DNA of 64,000 nt from Ischnura elegans (lineage: Eukaryota > Arthropoda > Insecta > Odonata > Coenagrionidae), in contig NC_060258.1 in the NCBI RefSeq assembly GCF_921293095.1, positions 6,028,607-6,092,606 on the forward strand, in the 5' to 3' direction. Every line of letters begins with the position of its first letter. The first letter of the stretch is position 1. The position numbers were made by a program, and so were the translations under genes. Positions 47,888 to 60,194 of this stretch are shown in pieces. A model generated the notes under the pieces. It did no database searches. It saw only the letters and a list, made by a program, of their open reading frames with translations, and had not been told where the DNA came from.

Positions 47888-49440
47888 CTGCAGAAAAAGT
47901 AACAGGGATAAACCTTTATCTCTTCAAACACACATATATGGGATACTCAAAGCATTTAGAAGAAGAATGTTACACATATTGCCTCTGTTATCATATCAAA
48001 ATAGTCTGGTCTGTGCATGCCTGTTAATCAAATACTGAAAAGCTACAGCGCAAACTGAAAAAAAAATTAACAGGAAGATTTCTGATATTCCAAGTACACC
48101 CAGTGTCTTTTCTAAATATCTAAGGGGCCATGGAAGCTGCCCCTTCACAGCAAAATACAGGACAGAGAATGGAGATTATTCAGATGTATCATTTTCCCGT
48201 TTTTTCAAATCATGAGAAATCAAAATTGAGATTGAAGATTCAATTTTTTGCAGTTACGAGAACGAATTAATCAAGTTTCTTATTCTTGCACTCAATTTGC
48301 TTCTGCAATTATCATTTTTGTAGTAGTATATGTTAAAAGGCCAAAATCACTATTTATTCTTTTCTCAACAGTAGAATCATGGAAAAAAACAAGTGGAGCA
48401 TGTTTTCAATGTATTTGTTATGTGTTCTCTTTTCAATGTATATGTTCTCTTACCTCTTGTTAATACTCAAATATAAACTCTGGAAGAGATTACAGGGTAC
48501 AATATCTATGCAGAAAGAAAACAGATCTCAAAATCATCTTCTCTTCCAAAACTATTTCATGAAACGGTTTTTTAAATTACCCTGTTATTATTATCCTTAA
48601 AACATGCTAAACCAATCACACAGCAATTATGTATTATGCTCGAAAAAAAAAGTTCTTACTGCCTGTCAATAGATGGCTATAGCACTGATTGTTGCTCAAT
48701 TTTGAAATACCAGAATCATCATGACTCAAGCTCAGACATTAGTTAAACAAACTGCTCAACAACCATGATGAATACGTCACGCCATTAGATACTTAGTGTT
48801 GAGAGAAGAGCATAATAAAGTTTTTAAAAATTAACCGAGAGACTGCTATAACAGAAACACTGTTACAGGATTGGTATCATTGCTTCAAAGACAATCATTT
48901 CAATGATGACAATGGTCTATGTGAAGAAAGGCCAAAAACCTCCAGAGAAAATCAATTGGAGGCATTGCTCAATGAAGATCAATGCCATACTCAAGAAGAG
49001 ACTGCTTTGTATTTGAAGTTGCCCACCAAGCCATTTCCAAGGAATTGCATGCATTGGGAATTTAGTGTCAAGCAAGGAAATTGTGTTCCCAATGATTCAA
49101 CAGTAATTCCACAGCATGAAATGCTCAACCTCACATTACAAAGCCTAGAGCATTAAACATTAAAACCGAACTGAAAACACTCAAATGCAAAGGCTGAACG
49201 CACCCAACTAATTCCTCAGACATTGAATCATCTGATTATTATTTTTTGCATTCAATATTACATGGTTTGACAGATCAGCAGTTGCACTCATAAGAATGCA
49301 TTGAAAAATGGCTTCATTCATGCAAAACCTCACCACATACCAGTATTCAAGCTCTGCCACAATGATGGGGAAAAACTGCAGCTAGAAATGGACAACATCC
49401 TTCCTTTTACACCACACCCATAAGATATTCTAATAGCTAC
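47888..49440 (+). other. Intron with a mariner remnant
   Basis: Sequence between cassettes C and B of the minus-strand gene. The only recognisable content is the mariner remnant at 48850-49440, which directly adjoins the Copia element. Confidence 0.5.
48850..49440 (+). pseudogene. mariner-type transposase remnant
   Basis: The N-terminal part reads CEERPKTSRENQLEALLNED, then CHTQEETALYLKLPTKPF and KQGNCVPN, the mariner helix-turn-helix region (usual form RPRSGRP, ALLDED, TQEELA, WVPYEL). It is followed at about 49210-49330 by a C-terminal-like piece (SSDYYFLHSILHGLTDQQL). The catalytic centre between them is missing. The Copia element at 49441 lies immediately after. Confidence 0.65.
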
Positions 49441-49590
49441 TGTTAGGGTAAAGTAAATATGTTCTCAGGTTACTATGTGATTGACAACAATAATGTTTAT
49501 ATATGTGAAGTAAATAAATGTTTATGGATTCCTAGTGAAGTGCAGAGTCTAAGTAATTCTACCACAAAGTAAAGTAAAAAAACCCAAAAG
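49441..49590 (+). repeat. 5' LTR of the Copia-type fossil
   Basis: Begins TGTTAG and ends near ACCCAAAAG, just before the primer site. It does not close with a clear CA, so the exact 3' boundary is uncertain. Confidence 0.75.
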
Positions 49591-52314
49591 GTTATGGGCT
49601 CGCGGCAAGAATTGCAGTAAAAATAAAGGAAAATTTGAAGAATAAAAGAAGGAAAAAAAAAACGGAAAAAAGAGATGGCGATGTCAAGCGAAGATACTAC
49701 GCACATACAAAAATTGAAGGACACAACAACTTACTCTATGTGGTCTTTCCAAATTAAAATCCTGTTCCGAGCCAAGGAAATGATAGAAGTAATTGAAGGT
49801 GAAGATTTAAAGGAGAAAAAAGATATGAATCAAGAAGAGACGCGGAGATGGAACATGAAAGACGCCAAGGCCCAATATTGGATAGTCTCAACAATAGATA
49901 GATCCGTGGTCCACCATATAATGACCTGTAAAACAGCTAAAGAAATGTTCCAGAAACTTAAATTAATATACGAAAAGGACACAGAGACTCAGATATGTCA
50001 ACTCCTACAAGAATTTTACGCATACAAATATGACAGTTCGAAGGACGTCATGACAAACATGAGCAATCTGCAAAACATTGCTTATAGACTGAACGGACTA
50101 AAACAACCCGTCGACGATCTCATGATAATGACGAAGATGATGTCCATCCTGCCAGACAATTTCCGGCATTTCTCGAGCGCATGGGATTCCGTGAGAGGAC
50201 CAGATAAAACAATTGAGGACCTTTGCGCACGTCTTCAAATAGAAGAGTCGAAGCTGAAGACGGAAAACGAAACAGATGTGGTATCATTCGCGGCAAATTA
50301 CAAAAACGGTAAAATTAATTATAAAATAGATACAGTGTGTTTTTTATGCAAAGTGCAGAGTCTAAGTAATTCTACCACAAAGTAAAGTAAAAACCCAAAA
50401 GGTAATGTAAAATCCAGATGTCCTAAAAGAGGGTGTACAATATGCAAACGCACAAATCATAATGAAAAGGACTGTTTCTTTCGAGAAAAATCTTGCAAAA
50501 TATGTAAGAAAACAAATCATGACGAAAAAAATTGTTTTTTAAAAATAAGGGTCAGAATAATGAAAAAAGGTATAGAGACAGGGACTCAAGAAAAGATAAA
50601 TTAGCATTTTTTTGCGGATTCTGAGGCTAACCTTAATCATAATAATATCTTTGAATTTGTGATCGATAGTGGCGCAACGAAACACATGGTAAATTCCATC
50701 GAAATGGTTAAAAATTTGCGTAAGTGCAATGAAAATGTAAAGGTTGCTAAAAAAGATTCAACTATGACAGTCAAAGGAGTAGGAACTCTAGATCTAAATA
50801 AATGTAAATTAAAAGAGGTGTTGTGTGTACCGGAACTTACTAAAAATTTAATGTCTGTTTCTGAAATCACAGAGAATAATGGAACCGTATTATTTACTAA
50901 GGATAGTGTTCAAATATTAACTGGTGAAATACCTATGCCAAAACAAAATATTGTAATAGAAGGTAAGAAAAGAGCAAATGGAATGTTTGTAGTTGATCTC
51001 AATGGAACTGATGAAGCCATGTTAACACAGACAGTTAATGTAGGTATGGATTGGCACAGAAAAATGGGCCATTTAAATTTTAAAAGTCTTAAAAAAATAG
51101 CATCATTATGTGATGGTGTGCCAAAAGAAATTGCTAATATAGACGAAAATAATTTTTGTGCTGTTTGTGTGAATGCTAAACAAACCAGATTTCCTTTTAA
51201 AACAGAAAGAATGAGAGCAACTAGAATAATACAAATAATTCACACTGATGTATGCGGACCATTTGAGATTGAGACTCATGATCGTAAAAGATATTTTGTT
51301 ACTATGATAGATGATTTTTCACATTTTTGTACAGTATTTCTTATTAGATATAAGAGTGAAGTGTCTGAATGTCTGAAGCAGTTTGTGAACTCTGTTGAGA
51401 ATCAATTTAACAAAAAGGTTAGCGTGATACGATGTGACAATGGAAGAGAGTACTGTGCTTTAGAGTTACAGTCATGGTGTAAGAACAAGGGTATTGTGCT
51501 AGAGTATACAGTGCCTTACACTCCTCAATTAAATGGTAAAGCAGAAAGAATGAATCGTACACTTCTTGAAAAAGCTAGATCATTAATATTTGATGCAAAC
51601 CTACCCAAGGAAATGTGGGGAGATGCCATTTTAACCGCAGCATACATTACAAATAGATGCCCGAGCACTACTGTGGACAGAACACCAGTGGAACTGTGGT
51701 TTGGATATAAACCGAATCTGAAAGGGGTTCAGATATTTGGTTGCAAAGCCTATGCAAAAGTTTTGAAGCCTTTGAAGAAAATGGACAATCGATCAAGAGA
51801 ATGTATTTTCATTGGATATGCCAGAAATGCATACCGATTGTGGGATCCAGAAAAAAGGCAAGTTTTTGTCTCTAGGGATGTTATTTTTGAAAAATCTGCA
51901 ACTAAAAATAAAAGCCATATATGTGAAAATCAGCAAGATGTTGGGAGAGTTAGAATTTGTAATAGTATAGAAAATCTAGACAAGGAAAAAGAAGAAGTAG
52001 AGGAAAGTAAAGAAAAGAATTTAGAAGAATCTAGAGAGAGTGAAGAAGATATAGATGAAGATATGAGAAAAAATAATGAAAGGGAAGAAACAAGAAATAA
52101 AGAAAGAAATGAACCAGAAGTAAGAGATGAAGAAAGAGATTCAACCACACGAAATTTAAGACCCAGAGTAAACTTAAGAACGCCTTCAAGATACAAGAAC
52201 TATGCTATGCGATGTGAGACAGATGAGGTATCACTGACTTATAGTGAGATAATGGAAATTGTTAATGAAATAAGACTACTGATGTTTAAAAAAAAAAAAA
52301 AAAAAAAAACTTTG

Positions 52315-52460
52315 TGTTAGAGTAAAGTAAATATGTTCTCAGGTTACTATGTAATTGACAACAATAATGTTTATATGTGAAGAAAATAACTGTTTATGGA
52401 TTCCTAGTGAAGTCCAGAGTCTAAGTAATTCTACCACAAAGTAAAGTAAAAACCCAAAAG
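52315..52460 (+). repeat. 3' LTR of the Copia-type fossil
   Basis: Matches the 5' LTR over its length with about six substitutions and two small indels. An A-rich run precedes it. Confidence 0.8.
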
Positions 52461-53008
52461 TTTCCAATTATTTTAAGAAGAGTTTTTTATTAGAATTCCA
52501 TAACAAAGCAAAATATTCAATTCAGGCTCTAACCAGTGAATTTTTCGGTATTTAGGCATTAAAAACACATACTGAATATTAATTACTGTTTGATCCAAGC
52601 TGCCAATAGATCTGTAAAATGAAGTTAAAATTTCTGATAGCATATTCCACCAAATGCTTAAGTTTTCTATGATTTATCTTACGAGTTGATCCAATATGTA
52701 CTTAGATCTGTAAAATGAGGTTTATATTACGGTGGGCAAAATCCACCAAATCCTTAAGTATTCTATGCTACTTCTTACAAGTGACAATAGATATAATTAA
52801 TATAATGATATCCATCTTCCATCACAGTTTTACTCCTGCCTCTTGAAACACAAAACTTCATTCCATGCTATGTGTAAATTTGAGCTTTCTTACAATAATG
52901 AATGAATTAAGTGTGAATAACCCATATATGAGAGATATACAGATGAGAAATTTACACAACACAAGGTCGTAAAACTCAGATGTTACTGCAGGTGAGAATA
53001 AAACTTAC
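52461..53008. other. Non-coding intron stretch
   Basis: AT-rich, with a loose duplication of a stretch around GATCTGTAAAATGA (about 52609 and 52709). No gene seen. Confidence 0.4.
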
Positions 53009-53176
53009 CAAAGCATCTGGTCTCGTTTCTTGGCAGTCTGACACAGGAATGTATATTTCAGTAGTTTGGAATGCACATGGGAGCTGTGAAGTGCCTTCAT
53101 TTGCACTTTGCAAGCAGTCCTGTGAGTCAGTAGAAGACCGTAAATTGTCATCACCTGTCTCCTCTTCTTTGATACT
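53009..53176 (-). CDS. TTEIYIPV linker exon, cassette B
   Basis: 168 nt, phase 0, between TTTCTCTGCAG and GTAAGTTTTA. It begins SIKEEETGDDNLRSS, similar to the left-arm cassette (SIQGDEAADDKLGSS), and ends QTTEIYIPVSDC plus QETRPDAL. Cassettes B, C and D are all open and splice-competent. This is the furthest-upstream intact exon of the minus-strand gene that I can find. Confidence 0.75.
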
Positions 53177-54084
53177 CTGCAGAGAAAGTAATGGAGATAA
53201 AAAACTCACCCTCTTCAAAGTCAACAAATTAGGAGCACACCTAGATATAATGAAACAGGATTATTGAAATCTTACCTCTAATACTACAAAAGATTATGTT
53301 AGATTGAAGGACCAAGCATGCATTTCTAAGCCACTCCACTTCAACTGCATTTAAGGACAAAGACCTAGAAAACACTGTCACGAGGCGTTGGTGAGGATAT
53401 TTCAGGGTGACAATAGTACACGTACAGAGGTATGGTTATTAAGGTGTACTCTTCAGCTAACATTTTATTCTTTGGTTAATTAAGAATTCTACCCAAATAA
53501 CTGCTGGAAAAGAGAGACGTGAAGCAGAGAAGGGTCATTTTGGCTGAATACCTGAGCCTCTTCCATGAATTACCAAGCAGCAAAGGAAATTTCAACATTG
53601 GGAGAGAGAAAGAGATTTAACACTATTTTAGCAAACCAACTTTTCCCACCGACCAGGTAACAGGATACATATTGGAGAACACGACACTCCCTGAACACTT
53701 AATAGGCTAGCAATACAGAATATTAATATTTCCCCAATACTACGCACTATTGACTGCCATCAAAATGATTCCTCCCTTCTCAGATGACTTCTCAGCACTA
53801 AAATCTGTTAACAAAATGGAGTCTCTTGCGGTAAAATTAAAAGCAGTTAAAGAAGGTTTTGAAAACATGCAATCAGCATGGCCACAATGCACACACTTCC
53901 CCTTAACTTTCTATCTGCAACCCATGCATCCCAGACCACAAAAGTCTTTACCACATTCTGCTTTCCTATTACTCATTGGACCATTACCAGAACAAAATTA
54001 TGTCTCCTCACTCTTTAATAACTTAACCAAATGTATTTCACTTAACTTCACTCCCACCTTTTCCCTGGTGCTCTCAAAAACTTA
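53177..54084. other. Non-coding stretch
   Basis: The open frame at 53750-54106 (+) shows no motif and overlaps the end of the minus-strand open stretch. I see no supported gene. Confidence 0.35.
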
Positions 54085-54697
54085 CCAGGCTGCCTCCAGG
54101 ATTTGATGCTGCTAGCCAGGGTGCATCCATCAGCAATGAACATTCTTTGCACTCTACATCAGAACACTGAGCTTCAGTGATGGCCATACTAAGCACAAAA
54201 TCCATATTCTCCTTTACTTTTCTAAGACACTGGAAGGCCTCATTGTTCAGTAAGTCGATTGCATGATGAGACAAATCAAATCCAAAGAAAGGGTAAATGC
54301 AAGCCCCTATTACTTTACAACAATAATTTATGTCATCAGGTAACTTGGCCATGAAATTCACTGTCACGTTCCCACCAGTAGAGTGAGTTAACCTCTGGCC
54401 ATTGACCAAATCTTGGTTTTGTGACGGCAACAAGTTTTTCCCACAAAAGCTGTTCATAAATCGATACTCCTTCCATGTTATAGAAGATGGTAGAGAGGTA
54501 ATTACACATTCCTGAGATTTTATCAACACTTTCACCATTTTTTGTTCACTGATCCATTCAGGAAGTCTTCCCAGAAGCACTACCACATTATCAGTTTTGG
54601 AGTATAATGGTGATTTACATTGTTTCATGATATCCCAATACAAATTCATAAACACTACAGACAAATCAAACAGAACTATCTGCTTTTTAGTCAACAA
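54085..54697 (-). other. Unrecognised open stretch, about 204 codons, minus strand
   Basis: A long open frame in AT-rich DNA, with mixed hydrophobic segments, several Cys, and words such as VVVLLGRLPEWISEQK, SITWKEYRFMNSFCGKN and GACIYPFFGFDLSHHAIDLL. It ends at a good donor, CCTG|GTAAGTTTTTGAG. Codons upstream of 54697 stay open to about 54742, where a stop overlaps a possible acceptor. I do not recognise the family. It could be an exon of an unrelated host gene in this intron, an old cellular or viral capture, or a decaying copy. I propose no function. Confidence 0.45.
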
Positions 54698-54742
54698 ATA
54701 ATTTGCATAAAATTTGGGATGATGTCTGAGATCAATCTCCCA

Positions 54743-56914
54743 CTAGTTGCAATGTAAAATATGAACATCAACAGCTGTGCATCACTTCCCAGGAAGGGTA
54801 TCATTAAATGTCCACGGCTTGTATTTTAATAGCAGTAGGCCAACAAACCCTGAAAAAATAAACGTTATTATACACATTTAGATCAAATAAATTCACAACA
54901 GTAAAAGACACTGCCAAACATAGTAATGGAAACCCATAGAGACACTGTTATCTTATTATGATTCATGTTATTATATCTTGCTTATCCATTACGAACAATT
55001 CAAAAATGAAGAAGTGGGAAACCTTCCAATACAATGAGTGGATATCAAACGACAAGGTTAATGACCAAAGGTCACTAGGAAAAAGGTCCTCATTCAAAGA
55101 ATTCAAGATTATATTGTGTATACCAATGTGATAAATTTAATTCAAAGTGTACAACAAAACAAGAAAACCAATTCTGAGGAGCTCTTTTGCCTGAACGAAG
55201 CAATCAATTTCATTGCCACCAGAAGCATGAGAGACAGTACACAGCTGTGATGGGTCATAAAAATCCTCTGTTCCATAGTGCTTCATTTATTACGTGTTAG
55301 TTTATTCTCATTATAATTATTGCACTTAAATTCATGTTTCCCAAGTTTGTGTGCCTTTATATCCCTTATTTTTCATTCCAATGACTCAGTTTGGATGCAA
55401 GGACGCTAAAATTATTCCCAGCTGTTTGAGAGTGACAAATTTTAAAAACCATGAAAAATGAAGATGATGCTTTAACGATGCAAATGTCTGCTAGTTTAAG
55501 AACCAATGGCTCAATTGAATACTTATTGGTACTGTTATGCAATGCATTATGTCTTCAATGCAGCTGGTAAGAGGTTATAAAAGAGAGAATCAGTCAACCT
55601 TAACCTTAAATTTTTTTAGGTAAAGATATCAAGTGCTGTTGCTGATCACACCATCACCCATGGAATCGCCTTTAACATTAGGCATGCTGAGGCATAAACA
55701 GAGAGGCCAAAAATAAACCCCAATGCCTGCTACAGAAAGAATGTTGAAACATTAAGCCTAACTCATTTGGCTTAAGTTCAATGATTCAGGAGCAGACTTA
55801 AGCATTTGGTCAATCTAAACTGGAACTGAGCATGTCATCATTTCATACCACTGAGCATATCATGCTGTGAATGATGGCCGGTGAAAAGTTGTTTTGTCTG
55901 AAAGCTGCCTCAATGTAGCACTGGATGCATTCACGCCATAGATGGCACACCATCGGGCCACACTGAGTAAACATACAAGTTATCTAACAAACAGTATCCA
56001 AAGTATTTGCAACCGAGTAAAGTAATCTCCCAAATATCTGAGTGTGGATTTGAGCTGTGGATGAAAGGAATTTCAAAAACTCTATCATGAATTAGTCTTC
56101 AAATTTCATAGCAAAAAGTGAAACATTTACAACTAAGTCTGTATTCTCATTTTAATTTTTTGCCTTCTCGTGAGTAAATCAGACCATGCAAATGAAAAAA
56201 ATTCTTCCCATAATATTTTCGATTCTATTTCAGGTACCCCTCACCTAACTATAAACATGTTCCTTAAAGAGCACTAGTCATACTAGCACATTTCATGATA
56301 AGTGAGGTGTTTTTAATGCATAACAATATAATTTATATCCTGTGCACCACAAGATGACTTTTCTGGGGCTATTTTAGATTTTAGAGCAAAGTTGCTAATG
56401 CACAGTGATGAAAAAATTCAGGTAATTATTATCTTTAGTAGAACCATTTACTTCATTAATACATTGGATTGTGTTCTCCTTCACTTTTCCCATTCTAATT
56501 AAGAGGTGATAGTAGGTTTAGAGTTAGTGCTTTAGCTGATATAAAGCATGAAGATTGCTGGAACATTTACAGAGCAATCTTTGATTCCAGCCATGTTTTA
56601 CCAAATACTATTGCCTTTAAAATAGAATTGAGATTGTTTACCATTGGCCTACTACATTAGATACAAGAATTTCTCCTAGGAGGTAAGCAGTGTTTTAGTG
56701 ATTTAAAACTTAGAGTGGCTTAAATTAAAATAATTACGGTTATGCTTTTTGCCTCATATCATACAAGTCATACCCCTGAAGTTCGCACAATTGACAGTGA
56801 CTTCCCGCAGAAATATTTCCATTAGGCGAACACACTTCCTTTCTTTCACCAAGAACTTAGTGCATCTGGAGGTTTTTTATCTCAAGTTTCACAATAGATG
56901 AGAAAGAAACTAAC
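54743..56914. other. No gene recognised
   Basis: AT-rich with no supported coding stretch, RNA gene or terminal repeats. Confidence 0.35.
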
Positions 56915-57110
56915 CAACACATTGGCTCTCAGTAGATTACAGTCTGGTACAGGAATGTGTGTCACAGTTGTAAGGACAAAGCATGTGAGCTGTGAAGTGC
57001 CTCCAACCACATTTTGAATGCAGATGTGAATGAAGGCACTTCACAGCCCCCACGCAGTCCCTTGTCTCTGAAGAAAAATCCAACTCGTCACCAGCCGCCT
57101 CATTTCCTTT
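56915..57110 (-). pseudogene. Decayed TTEIYIPV linker exon, cassette A
   Basis: Same flanks as the other cassettes and a similar start (GNEAAGDELDFSSETRDCV), but the acceptor TGCAGAG has become TGAAAG. The motif region is out of frame and contains a stop. A local inverted duplication (GTGAAGTGCC and AGGCACTTCAC) lies in the middle. It is not likely to be spliced. Confidence 0.6.
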
Positions 57111-59523
57111 CAGAGAAAGTACCTGTGATAAGCAACTCACCTCCATCAAAGTAAAAAAGGAAGAGATGCTCCTAATCTTGATGAATCAGGATTATTAAAT
57201 ATTCTATATACACGGTTAACTTAATATTGAGTTTTGTCCATCTGTTGCAAAATGGCTTGAAAACGACCGAACCAAATGAAATTAAATTTGGCAGGAAGAA
57301 ACTAGGTAAACTTGATTCTAATTCAGGCAATGCAACGAACTCTGAGCCCTCAAAGGCCTTAAAGTGGGCCCTTTCACAAAAAAATATATTATGCATTTGG
57401 ATTAGAGTATTAGACGTCATAAAGATGTGGTTTTATTCCCTTAATTTAATTGTAATTATATTCTTAACCATAATGTTGATGAAGGTTGTCATTTTCACAT
57501 TTAAGTGAATGAAAAGAAAAATTTTTTATTCCTGCAGTCAATTATAAAATCAGGACTTTCTGAGTAAAGAGTTATAAACTATCAATATCACTTAACATAT
57601 TTTATTTAAGCCCAAGTCTTACCATAGAAACCATTGACATAGCATATGCTTTCGATATACTTCTTTCATTCTTGATGTCTTCTTTATGTTTAAAGATTAT
57701 CTCTGAGGCTTACATCATTATGAAAAACATACTTGCTGGCTTACAGAAATTTATTTTCTAATTTCTATTATGCATGTGAATTGATTAGAGCATAAAAAAT
57801 TAAAAGTGGTCAAGCACTAAAAACTTATTTTACGTAGTAAAAAATGTCCAATATTGAATTCTAACAAATGAAATTAAAATTCTATTACCAAATTAACAAA
57901 ATATATCCGACATACCTTCATGTACTAGTTCCATTTGTATGCAAGTTGCTAATTTGTGACATCATAATCACGTTTATTATATTTACATCAACTTCAACTA
58001 TCCAGATTACCATAGATATAACTTAAACCAGCATTGTGAGTTCTATCATTACAATTTTAGTATGTCTGCATGTAAACAACCCTTTTTTTAAACAGTTGTG
58101 ATACACTATATCCAGGATAGAAAATTTTAGAGTTTTCATAACCAATGGCATAGTTTCCACTATTCTTCAACCAAACCATAGAGATGAGTGGGAGTAATAC
58201 CGTTAATTACCTACTTAATACAGTTGCAAAAACGACACACAAAATAATCTTCTGCGCTAAAAATATTTTATTCATCATGATTTTTTTCAAATAACCCTTA
58301 TAACTGAAAAAAAACAATAACACAGCAATCATGAGCAAAAAAATAACCACCATTCTTTTCTGGCCCGTGCACACCATGCATACACTTGAACAAGATAATG
58401 TGTGGGCGATTATAGTAGACCAGAATGGAACAAGTACACATTTATGAACCATATAAGAACAAGTTCAATTTTTTCTTCGTGCATTTATACGACTTGGGTG
58501 GTCAAACTGTGCATTTTCGTGTCCATTTATGCATTCCTACATGAAGACATTAACTAGTACAGGTAAGTACCATGTAAACAGGCCTTTACCGTTGCACCAA
58601 GAACATTATTTAAGAAAAAAGAAACCTCAAGGTCTCAAACCTCAAAAAGAAACCTTAAACCTCAAACCTTAAACAAAACCTCAAAGAAACCTCAAAACAA
58701 AATTATTTAATGAAAATATTTTTTTAAACAACCCTGATATTCATATCCTTAAAACTTGCAAAACCAATCATGCAACAATTATGCATTGCCCTCTAAACTT
58801 TTCTTACACAGAAAAAAGAAATATAATATGTTTACATTCACTTGGAACTAAAATTGACAGCCGATCAACAAACTATTTTCAAGGTCCCTCACATTTCATT
58901 ATTTAGCAGCATATGGTTAGAGGTTTCTTTGTTCTAAAAAAAATAGAGTATGGAAGAGTCATGTGTGTGCATTGCCTTGCTAAGTTGATAAAGGGTGAAT
59001 TCGAATCCCATACTTTCCTGAATATCATTGTCTATTAAACACTAAGTTTTACCAGATGACGAAATGTCTTCAGTCTTTGGCACTGAAAAATCAACTGCAA
59101 CATAAATAGCATCCTGCCAAGTGCTTAAAGATAAGGAAAAACTGTTTATTAGAAGTTGGACTTGTTACATTTTTTCCGTAGACCATGGACGAGGACCTTT
59201 CATGTGCCCTAATATTGTAGATTACCAAAAGGTATACTAAATTATCTTTTGACCGTTAATCGAAGCGCCTTTTTAGTTAGCATTCCAATTAATGGCCTCC
59301 GGTAGTACTACAACATTATATTTCTCCAATTGTGTCACCAAGACTTTAATCTATTACGATATAGAGTTAATCCTCACAACTTTATACAACAAATATTTCA
59401 GTCCGCAAAATTTATCTTTCAAGATTCCTCCTGTTGTCGACAAAAACCGAAGAGTGTCACCCTTAACTCTGCCATGCTTACACCACGTCAGTCATCAAAT
59501 AAGAAAAAAGGAAAAGTACTCAC
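57111..59523. other. No gene recognised; simple repeat and weak tRNA-like box
   Basis: The open frame at 57227-57508 (+) shows no motif. A CCTCAAA-type simple repeat lies at 58615-58700. A box-B-like GAATTCGAATCCC lies near 58998, without a convincing tRNA body. Confidence 0.35.
58615..58700. repeat. Degenerate AAACCTCAAA/AAACCTTAAA repeat
   Basis: About ten short units of CCTCAAA, CCTTAAA and CCTCAAAGAAA. Probably slippage. Confidence 0.6.
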
Positions 59524-59658
59524 CCTGCAGCAACTACTCGGCAAACTTTCTGTCAGAACTGCGTGTGATGATGATAAAATCTTTTTGAAAACACTGCATT
59601 CCGTAAGTTTCTTCAAGCACACTGGTCTGGTAGTGGGCAGGCCATCTCCCACAGCAAT
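59524..59658 (-). pseudogene. Decayed ZAD second exon
   Basis: A 135-nt open exon between TATCTCAG and GTGAGTAC encodes IAVGDGLPTTRPVCLKKLTE and more. It aligns with the intact exon at 61541-61678 (VAVGDGLPATLCPLCLKKL). One codon is lost, and one of the two zinc-binding Cys is gone (LCPLC is now RPVC). The later FRNIC is FKKIL. The splice sites are intact but the zinc site is not. Confidence 0.75.
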
Positions 59659-60046
59659 CTGAGATATTAATAAACAAATTATTAACGTATCACAGCGATT
59701 ATATTCATGTATATATCACTAGACACTCTGTTTAATTCTCAATACACTTTATTTACACCCACTTCAAGATGGCTCTCTCATTAACAATTTATTATTTATC
59801 TTTTATCACCATAGCATCGTCTCAAACAAAGAAATAAAAATAAAAACAAACATGCTCACAAATAAACAAAACAACAAATGAACTTAAAAACAGAAAATAA
59901 ACTAAGCATTTACAAAAGTGATTTTGATCATAAAGGCACAAGCATCATTATACATCAACAGATATCGTAATTATCTAGGAAAAAACAAAATGAAGGAAGC
60001 ATCATTGTAAAGAAAATCGATAGCATTTAATGTGCCAATCACATGT

Positions 60047-60194
60047 AAGCCGACTAAATCATGTAGGGCATCATTCAGTTACTATTGCATGCTACATCCG
60101 AAGTGAATATGTTGTGATAATAATCATGATTTTTCCTACAAAGTCAGCAATTCCTTCCTGAAGATTCCGTGAAATTCCCGCTGGTGCGACTCAT
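60047..60194 (-). pseudogene. Decayed ZAD first exon
   Basis: From ATG (60194) the translation is MSRTSGNFTESSGRN, then the first zinc motif reads C-stop-LC instead of CRLC (TGA for CGA), then RKNHDYYHNIFTSDVA, with further stops and a lost GTAAGT donor. It aligns with the intact exon at 61255-61422 in inverted orientation. Confidence 0.75.

Larger units (their letters stand above)
46120..47930. repeat. Tandem duplication, unit about 0.92 kb
   Basis: Two successive units each hold one TTEIYIPV exon plus the same intron flank, including CAAAATACTCGTGAGATTCTTG at about 46208 and 47110. The exons are 925 bp apart. A more diverged third unit flanks the decayed cassette at 56.7-57.1 kb. Confidence 0.75.
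49441..52460 (+). mobile_element. Copia-type LTR element, about 3.0 kb (fossil, broken)
   Basis: LTRs flank a gag region (from about 49675, with two CCHC knuckles further on), a protease with DSGATKHM, and an integrase with an HHCC-type start (HRKMGHLNF ... CAVC) and a catalytic core (DVCGPF, DNGREY, PYTPQLNGKAERMNRTL). The primer site GGTTATGGGCTC after the 5' LTR resembles that of Drosophila copia. These are the parts I can see; the element is incomplete, with about two or three breaks. LTR-derived sequence also recurs once inside. The two LTRs are about 95 per cent alike, suggesting a fairly recent insertion. No target duplication is evident. Confidence 0.9.

Noticed and set aside
58615-58700. 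Telomere-like repeat
   Set aside because: The units are CCTCAAA and CCTTAAA, irregular and not the insect CCTAA; simple slippage fits better.
58960-59020. tRNA gene at about 59.0 kb
   Set aside because: Only a box-B-like GAATTCGAATCCC is present; no convincing box A or cloverleaf.
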